Shown: positions 57,000 to 64,000 of the stretch, in pieces
Position numbering within the stretch: the stretch's first letter is position 1
Layout: each line of letters opens with the position of its first letter
From: Chara braunii
Lineage: Eukaryota; Streptophyta; Charophyceae; Charales; Characeae
Assembly (NCBI GenBank): GCA_003427395.1
Contig: BFEA01000138.1
Coordinates: 268,062 to 332,061, forward strand
Length of the DNA: 64,000 bases
Direction: 5' to 3'
Position numbers and translations under genes: made by a program
The notes under the pieces: model-generated
Told to the model about the DNA's origin: nothing
The model's database searches: none
Seen by the model: only the letters and a program-made list of their open reading frames with translations

Positions 57000-59340
57000 G
57001 CGACAAAGTTTTTTTTCTACGACTTGGCATCTGTTTTGTTTGATGAGGTTGTGCTACCAGAGTTGGCGTGTAAGGCGGCGGCAACGTGATGTGGTGGCAG
57101 TTGGCGCGTGGCGCACTATGAAATTTGCACGAGGAGCGAATGTTGGTCGCGTAGAACCATCGGGGACCATTTGGGCCCAATTGGGATAGACGTGGTGCCA
57201 GTTGGGACTGTCTTGGAAACAACATTTTTTTTGGGACTCGTGCGACCTGCCACCATCGAATCTGGGACTACCGCGTGTGGGACTTGTGAATCGGGAACAT
57301 ATTGGGACAAGCAGTTGGCTTGAGACTTGCCTTGGGACTGCAGTTTTCTTTGGCGACAAGTATATTCTTTCTTGGCTTTCTTGAGTGAGCCAGGGCGCGT
57401 TCGGCACCACTTCAATCAAGGTTAGTCAGTCGATTGACTCAGATTTCCCTTCACACCTGTGTGAACCCACACTTTGCTTGACCCTGTTCATTGAATGTTC
57501 GTTGAAAAGGTAGAGGAAAGTCGTGCGTGTCGTGCATGTGAATGGAAAGGTCTGACTTGAGCATGAGATTGCACTGGTTTCCTCTTGAACTTGTTATTTC
57601 TGCGTATTGTGCAGGTAGGTAGAAGAATGCTTGCAAAGAAGATTGATTATGCTTATTTGAGATGAAAAAAAAATTGTCCTCTTTCTATCTTTCACCGGCC
57701 TACATGCCAAGAAGGGTTGGTTGTTTTGAAAAATGTCAATTTTGCGCGCACCGTAAACGAATTTGAATCAAATAAAGCAGATAAGGTCAAACAAACATGG
57801 TCTTTTCCCAAACATTGACCATTTCTTTTCTGAATGACTTTTATCTGTCTAATTAGTTCATCATTCTCTATCTTTTCTATTTATTTTCGTTTGAGTTACC
57901 TTGGGCAAGAAATGAAGGGGACAACTGAAAATCTTCTTGTGGTGAACACATTCTTTTTTTTTCAGGAAGCATATGGGGCGAGGGTTCGTTGCTTTAGGAG
58001 CCGACCCTGTTATTGACCCAGAGTGAACCGTTCTACGGGCGGGGTACTTTGTCGATTCGGTGGAGATGGCCCGACTTTTGAGATTCGAGTCTTGTGCTCG
58101 GGCGGGGAGGAGGAGTACCCCAGACCACTTCCTAGAGGGAGAGACGTGCAACACCTCAAGCAATGCCCCTGATCAAGGATCATCCGCAAAACAGTCCGTC
58201 ATGCAAGAAGATTGAAAAACGTATGGAGACGGGTGTGTGCGTGTTCAATCTTAGGTCGGCGGTAGGATGGAGTGAATAACTTTGATAGTGCATCTCATCA
58301 AGTCAAAACTAAGACACACCGACTACGTTGTCGGTTGCATTGAGGTTATTGTTGAAAGACAACTCCCCGTTGGCGGCTGTATGATTTTTGTGGAATTCGA
58401 CCTAGGGTGGTCGGATTTTATTTTGATATTATGTTATTGGATGTATCTAATGATGATTTAGATTCGTTCGGTTATCATTTCAAATTGGATATATGTTCAT
58501 GTCGACTATGATCGATTCCTTTTTATATAACTATGTGTGGTTGTTATGTCTTTCTTTTTAACTGGTGACCAAGGGGACAAGGATATTGAGGGCTTCACAC
58601 TTGGTTGAGACCGTCCTAGTTGATCGGGGTACGCTCCGTACTTAGGAGATCAGCGCCCTAAGGAACGGTCGACGTCCGAGTTCAATAGGCGTTTTAATCG
58701 CGCGTACCTATATTGACTTACCGTGAGGGCACGGGTGCGCAGCCCGTAGTTTGTTTCGTTTTGGCTGTGACGAGGCCCTGTATGTGTGTATGCGTGTGTG
58801 CGTGTTTTACTATCCATAACGCTACCGTGACGTGAATCACGGCGAACCGCGTTAGAGGTGTGTAGGGAACTCATATACCATTCGAAACCAAGTCCACTAA
58901 GCACGTTTATTCATTACCCACACTAGGACCGCTCAGGTATACGATAGTCTCATGATCTTTGTTATCTCCCTTGTCCCGTTCTGAGGAATGTGAAAGAAAA
59001 GAACAACGATCATGACCTAAACAGAAAGACCGGCGATCCAGATTCACGACGGCAAGGCTGATTGGGGTTGGGAAAGAAGAGAAAGGACAAGGGGAAGAGG
59101 GAAAGGGAGAAAAGAATGCAGATCACATTTTCAGCCAAAAACAACTCATGAAGATAGATACATAAAGGGCGAGGAGGGTTCCGCCTCCTATTGATTGGGT
59201 TTCCGTGATTTTAGGGACTTAAAAAATCATCCACGGAATATTTTGGCACAGAAGCTTTAAGACTTTTGCCTATCTTTTTTGAAAAAACGGAATCGCATTA
59301 CTGTGTGGACTTACTTAGGATAGATTGCCCACTCTTGGCT
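57000..59340. other. No gene recognised
   Basis: Contains a few more hairpins of the kind upstream (TTCACAC arm at 57450) but at lower density. Otherwise only short frames. Confidence 0.3.
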
Positions 59341-59354
59341 CCTATGGATCAGAC

Positions 59355-60640
59355 TCGCATTATATAGGGGTGGGGTAAGGTCACGGACAGCCGGATAAGT
59401 AAGACGATTGCTGATCCTACCACGGGATGATAAGTACCCCCCAAAAGACGATCATAAAAATCGTAATCCATGAGGCTTTGCTTAAGTATATTATTTCAAG
59501 AGAAGCAGTTTCATGCATCAATACACACAAACATTTACAAAAATCTCTTTCAATCAAGATTGGCGAGGCATAGAGTATAATCACGAATACACCAGATACC
59601 GCACGATCGTCAGAACGATGCAAGCAATAGGGACCCCTACGCCAAGCTATTGTCAAAACTTGCCAACTTATCCAAATCCCTTGCCGTTGTACCTCCCATG
59701 TTTCCCATCCTTCACCAATCGATGATGCACCCCCCTTTTTTTTCTCCCTCGGCACCCGACTCAATCACTAAATTCCCAGAAGAGGACGCGGCCCTCAGAC
59801 GATTGCACGACTACGAAACCGAACATCTTTTCGCCCTGCTTATCCCAAAGCATCAATACCAAATCCCTCGCCGCCGTACGCTCCGTGTTTCTCACCCTTC
59901 ACCAATCGATGATGCACCACCCCTCTGGAACAAACTCTCGTTATATAGGGGTGGGGTAGGGTCACGGACAACCAAGTAAGTTCCACAAGACGATTGCTGA
60001 TCATACCACGGGATGATGGGTACTCAAAAGACGATCATAAACATCATAATCCATGACGCTTTGTTTAGCTATAGCATTCAAGATAAGCAGTTCCATGCAT
60101 CAATCTACACAAGCATTTACAAAAAATTCCTTTAATCAAGATTGGCGAAGCATAGAGTAAGCCCTCGAACACACTGGATGCCGCACGATCGTCAGAATGA
60201 TGCAAGACATAAGGATTCCTATGCCAAGTTATTGTCAAAACTCGCCAGCTTAACCAAATCCCTCGCCGTTGTACACCACGTGTTTCCTACCCTTCACCAA
60301 CCGACGATGCATCCCCCCTCTCTCTTTCTCCCCCAGCACCTGATTCGATCGCTAAATCCCTAGAAGAGGACGCGGCCCTCATACCAGTGTACGATTACGA
60401 AACCGAACATCTTCTCTCCCAGCTTATCCCAAAGCATCCATACCAAATCCCTCGCTGCTGTACATCCCACGTTTCCCCTCCTTCACCAATCGATGATGCA
60501 CCCCCCCTCCTCTCCCTCTCTCCCTCAGCGCCTGACTCAATCGGTGGACTCCCGGAAGAGGACGCGGCTCCCAGACGAGTATACGACTACGAACCCGAAC
60601 ACCTTCCTGCCCTGCTCATCCCAAAGCATCAATACACATG
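59355..60640 (+). repeat. Long tandem repeat (about 585 bp) with a conserved reading frame
   Basis: 59355-59935 and 59938-60370 share TTATATAGGGGTGGGGT, GGTCACGGACA, ACGATTGCTGATC, CCACGGGATGAT and the rest in order. The last 180 bp of the unit is repeated a further two times (to 60640). That sub-unit reads in one frame as PEEDAALRRLHDYETEHL, then LIPKHQYQIPR and PSPIDDAPP, kept through base changes in three copies. No domain is recognised. It could be a coding exon repeat or chance. Confidence 0.6.
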
Positions 60641-60829
60641 ATAACCTTCGCTCCTTGTCCTCCAGTACCCTTTCCTTATGACTCACAGTATCTCATGCCC
60701 ACACCCCCACCATCTTCGATACGTTCAAGCCTTCGTCACATCAGAGCGGTATCCCCTCCGAAGTTCGTTTACTACTCAAGCATCTGGATCATGATACCCA
60801 AACACCCAGGACCTTCCCCTACCCCTTCC

Positions 60830-61372
60830 TTATGTGGGCGCATGCTGTACAATTAGCAGAACGTTGCTCCGAATGACACACAGTAGCAATGCTCCGGCGA
60901 AACCCAGGGCAATCCCAGATGCAGAAACAAGGAAGTAGATCATGATGACGATGATGACTTTTGTATGGAGTGAACATAGGATGCTGGCAAAAGGGCAATA
61001 AGGGTGGGAAGGGAATGCCGGGCAGGTAGGGGCCGAAGGCATTGGGTGATCCCCTGGCTCCAAAACACGTAGCAACAACATTCTGGCTACTATAGCAAAA
61101 ATCGGACTCAAAATCGCAACGAATACCAAGAATCGAAGGCACCGCCAAGCAGTATCCATCCTAAACGGCGACTCTGGGCCACGCACTTCCGCACCAGTGG
61201 GGTAGTTGCTGACGAGTTGGCTACGCGCAGAGCTTGAAGGCAGATTGCGCGTTGATGAGCGAGCTCCACCAGTGCTAGAAACGCAAGAAATCCCAAATAG
61301 AACATGAATAGTGTAATCATGCACATGGAGAAACGCAGGGATTCCATGTCCAATCAGACCAGCTTCCTTCAA
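60830..61372 (-). CDS. Hypothetical small membrane protein (uncertain)
   Basis: A 180-codon frame whose second half has two strongly hydrophobic helices: FLVFVAILSPIFAIVARMLL and a long one from VIIVIMIYFLVSASGIALGF to LLLCVI. Just upstream an overlapping frame on the same strand (61353-61108) encodes another hydrophobic helix (MCMITLFMFYLGFLAFLALV). A frameshift or intron could join them into a protein of three or four membrane helices. No family is recognised. Hydrophobic runs in more than one frame lower confidence. Confidence 0.35.
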   Translation of the reverse strand: MKEAGLIGHGIPAFLHVHDYTIHVLFGISCVSSTGGARSSTRNLPSSSARSQLVSNYPTGAEVRGPESPFRMDTAWRCLRFLVFVAILSPIFAIVARMLLLRVLEPGDHPMPSAPTCPAFPSHPYCPFASILCSLHTKVIIVIMIYFLVSASGIALGFAGALLLCVIRSNVLLIVQHAPT

Positions 61373-61379
61373 TACTTCA

Positions 61380-62375
61380 AATCAGATTCCCTGAGGGTTT
61401 CCTACGCATACTCACACGATGTATCACACATTCACAGAAGCAATAGCAATAGTCGACGCACATGGGTTAGGTAGCATCACATATCCTCAATAAGGGGAGC
61501 AATCATAGGTTGCAAGCAAGAGATCCCAGTTCGGCCATGCGGCTCATAATGCCGACGAAACAAAGATGGGTTTGGTGAAAATTTCCCTAAGGCCTTTTCG
61601 GCAATATTCACCAGATTGGCTCTTCAGGGGGAGTAAAAAAAACAGGGGAAAGGCGAGGGGTGGGAAGAGTTGAGATCTCATTCAGACAACAAAGGAAGGT
61701 TATGGCAAGAAAACCAGCTACCGCTCCTGAAGGAGCCGACGAGGATGCCGTGTTCATCGTCGCCCAGCCCCGTCCACTGCGTGTAACACCGAGCCAGATC
61801 TTCCAAGGAATGACTTAGCTTCGCGAGAAAGACCAGAAATCGCAAGGATGAATCGGAGATGGGAGGAAGGAGGAAGGGGGCAGAAAAGATGGAGGATGAT
61901 GATCTTCAGGACTCCACTCACAACAACAGTCCACCTCCACTGATCCCGAAGAGGAGGCGCGCGTAATCCAGGCAGTAGTACGAGGCGGTCCCGACAGTAA
62001 GGGCTGGGAGCGGAACACCTTCCTGGATACCGATGAGAGGTGTCGCTCGTCAGCGTTACTGCGAGTTCAGTGAGGGTATGGACTAGTTCGTCTGCTCCTT
62101 AAATATCAACCTGGAGCGATGTGGCATGGGCAAGTAGCCCCAGTCGTCGGGCAGTAGCCAGTTCAAGAGGGCTTGCGAAACCACACCTCGTTCGGGGGGG
62201 CGGTAGGTCGGTTGGCTCTTCGAAGAGGGATGGCCGTAGCATCTTGGCAGGAGGCAAACTGTAAGACCCCGTTTAGTCAGTAAGACTGGGTCTCTTTCGT
62301 GCAGTCCTTTAGTTCATGACCGCTCATTCCTTCCCGTCCTCCATTCAGACCTCCTTTTCGTACTACCCCTTTCCC
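61380..62375. other. No gene recognised
   Basis: Mixed sequence, short frames only. Confidence 0.3.
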
Positions 62376-62381
62376 ATTCTT

Positions 62382-62424
<43 letters not shown>
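62382..62424. repeat. Poly-T run
   Basis: About 43 T. It may be the A tail of a minus-strand retroposed sequence, but no target duplication is visible. Confidence 0.9.
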
Positions 62425-62428
<4 letters not shown>

Positions 62429-62499
62429 ATCGGGGGCATTCCATTTCCTGCCAACCCTGTGGTCATTCGGACCAAAAAAGAATGATAATAATAATTATT

Positions 62500-62517
62500 A
62501 TATATATGTATATGTAA

Positions 62518-62587
<70 letters not shown>

Positions 62588-62588
62588 A
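62500..62588. repeat. (TA)n-(GT)n-(GA)n compound microsatellite
   Basis: A TA-rich start, GT of about 54 bp, then GAGAGAGAGAGA. The GT to GA order is the same as in family M1. Confidence 0.9.
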
Positions 62589-63054
62589 CATCTCTGTTTC
62601 TGAATCTGGCTCAGAACTGCTTCCAGATTCAGATAAAATCATCCAGGCCGATTGGGCCGAAGTGGGTGGGCTGGGCATGAGGCTGTAGGCCTGGGTCCAC
62701 GCCGTTTCATATTTGAATTTCAAGGACCTGCGGCCCCAACGCCGTTTCAAAATATTTTAGACCACGGCCACCTACCGGTTCCCAGGAAAATGCCACGGAC
62801 AAATATCAGTCCTGCATTTGCTTGAACTGTGCTCCCCCCCCTGAATGCCAGTGCCTTTCATTTTACTAGCCTTTGAACGACCAATGGGCACAAATGAACG
62901 ACCGGTATAACGAACGACGACGAAAATGTCTAAGGGGGGGAAAACGCAACCCTGACGGGCTGCGAACTACAGCGAGCGAGCAAACGCCCTCGGCTGACCC
63001 ACCTCTTCAACTGCATGTAAAAGCTTTCGCACGTGGGTCAGTAGCTTGGTGGGG

Positions 63055-63195
63055 ATATGCCCCTAAGGGTGGTGACAGCCCCTTAGGGAAGAAAGCTTAT
63101 GCCCTGCGGGAACCTATCCTGTCGTAGGGGACCCCGGGATGTACAGCTGGCGCACCCGGCTAGAGCGGCGAAGGGACGACGCGACCTCGGTTGTC
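63055..63195 (+). repeat. Dispersed repeat D2, copy 2
   Basis: Counterpart of 6125-6265 with the identical word CCTATCCTGTCGTAG and the flanking boxes in the same order. Confidence 0.6.
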
Positions 63196-63667
63196 TCGGC
63201 GGATCGCGGGATTATTCTACGTCATCCCCGAATTGTCTCTTGAAAATGGTTTTGTTTTACTCCTGCGTGACATGGCCGGGAGGGCTCCCGCCTCGTCGCG
63301 AGAAAAGGCGGGGGCCGATGTGCTCGACAACGGACCCTCTGATGCTGCCGCTATTGGATAGGGAGGAAGTAGAGGAGTGGGTAAAGGAGAAAAATAAAGA
63401 AAAGGTCATACTGGTTTGCCACATGGGAAACTGTAGACAACCTCAATCACGTCCCAGTCCTACGTTATGATGGACAACGAGCTAGGAGAGGACCAGTTGG
63501 GTCGTAAATTCTCAAGGTCCTCGTCGGAGTCACTCAAGGATACAAAGAGCTTGAGGGAAAGTGTTAAGCGTGAGACAAGGTATCAACTCTGGTAGACGTG
63601 CGGATGTACTCCACAAAAGTCCAGTGAAATCTGTTAAGTGTAGAATGGTGCCCCTAATATGCACTAA

Positions 63668-64000
63668 AGCGAGGGACGATACCTATTCTTAACCCTTACT
63701 GACAATGAAGGCAGTTCACACATCCCATCTGAAGAAGTGAACAAAACACCTACCCCCTCAATGATCATGAAGACAACCAAGAGGCTGTATGCCGAAAACG
63801 TCCCAATCAGAATAGTTCCAGATGCAGATATGATCAACGTCACCTGCAAGACTTCACAGTGGGTAGTCAAGTCCCACTTTCCACTATTAGATTCACACAT
63901 CTCGCCAGAGTATGATGAGGCGCTTGCACAATATGGCATCAAATGGTACCATACGGACGTGGTGAGAGACCGGGGTTCACACGAATTGGAGCAGATCTCA
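63668..64000 (+). CDS. Partial open frame at the right edge, unrecognised
   Basis: Open without a stop for 111 codons to the window end. It begins after a TAA at 63665; the first Met codons lie near 63760 (MIMKTTKRLY). It includes VPIRIVPDADMINVTC, KSHFPLLDSHISPEYDEALA and QYGIKWYHTDVV. Composition is normal and not low-complexity, unlike most frames here. No domain is recognised. It could be an exon or a transposon fragment; the rest is outside the window. Confidence 0.35.

Noticed and set aside
56498-57043. 181-codon plus-strand frame as a gene
   Set aside because: It is the read-through of the 51-bp tandem repeat; the opposite strand is open as well, so no coding strand can be chosen.
62382-62424. 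Poly-T as the tail of a minus-strand retroposon
   Set aside because: I found no direct repeat on the two sides, so it is listed only as a homopolymer.

Overview
This is eukaryotic nuclear DNA, very gene-poor and repeat-rich. It has long GA/GT/CA/CTG/AAC microsatellites, homopolymer runs, two N gaps, degenerate LTR and non-LTR retrotransposons, several inverted-repeat elements and tRNA-headed SINE-like repeats. Only one protein gene is recognised with confidence: a minus-strand LON substrate-binding-domain protein (32170-33369) of the plastid type known from plants and green algae. Together with a plant-style Ty3/gypsy element (tRNA-Met-like primer site, HHCC integrase) this suggests a land plant or streptophyte/charophyte alga with a large repeat-inflated genome. 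A Chara-like alga is my best guess; species assignment is inference only. Layout: 1-2.15 kb lies between inverted repeats about 2 kb apart. 2.2-5.4 kb is AT-rich with degenerate short repeats. 6.1-7.5 kb holds a dispersed repeat and a tandem array with tRNA-like heads on the minus strand. 7.78-7.90 kb is a foldback MITE copy. 8.65-9.33 kb is a microsatellite-bearing repeat family. 9.59-18.03 kb is a complete but decayed Ty3/gypsy element with LTRs, PBS, gag, protease, RT, RNase H, integrase, PPT and a 4-bp target duplication. 18-21 kb holds dispersed repeats. 21.0-22.5 and 25.4-27.8 kb are two related LINE 3' ends, the second with an inverted duplication, with a TCCGGA-packed inverted-repeat element (22.79-23.37 kb) and an A-tailed insertion (24.41-24.86 kb) between them. 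Continuing rightwards: 28-32 kb is simple repeats, a poly-C insertion with a 17-bp target duplication and small tandem arrays. 32.2-33.4 kb is the LON-domain gene. 34-40 kb is non-coding with dispersed repeats. 40.2-42.6 kb is a GATA/GACA and CTG/CTA cryptic satellite. 43.6 kb carries a perfect-hairpin MITE. 46.7-47.8 kb holds a SINE and a TIR element. 48.0-48.6 kb is again the microsatellite-bearing family around an N gap. 53.0-53.5 kb is a zinc-knuckle ORF that looks like a retrotransposon ORF1. 55.05-56.28 kb is a dense field of unrelated perfect hairpins enclosing a U6-snRNA-like fragment, followed by a 51-bp tandem repeat. 59.4-60.6 kb is a larger tandem repeat with a conserved reading frame. 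60.8-61.4 kb may encode a small membrane protein. The right edge cuts an unrecognised open frame. The window shows no operon or pathway; almost everything reads as successive layers of transposition, retroposition and replication slippage around a single housekeeping-type organelle protein gene.
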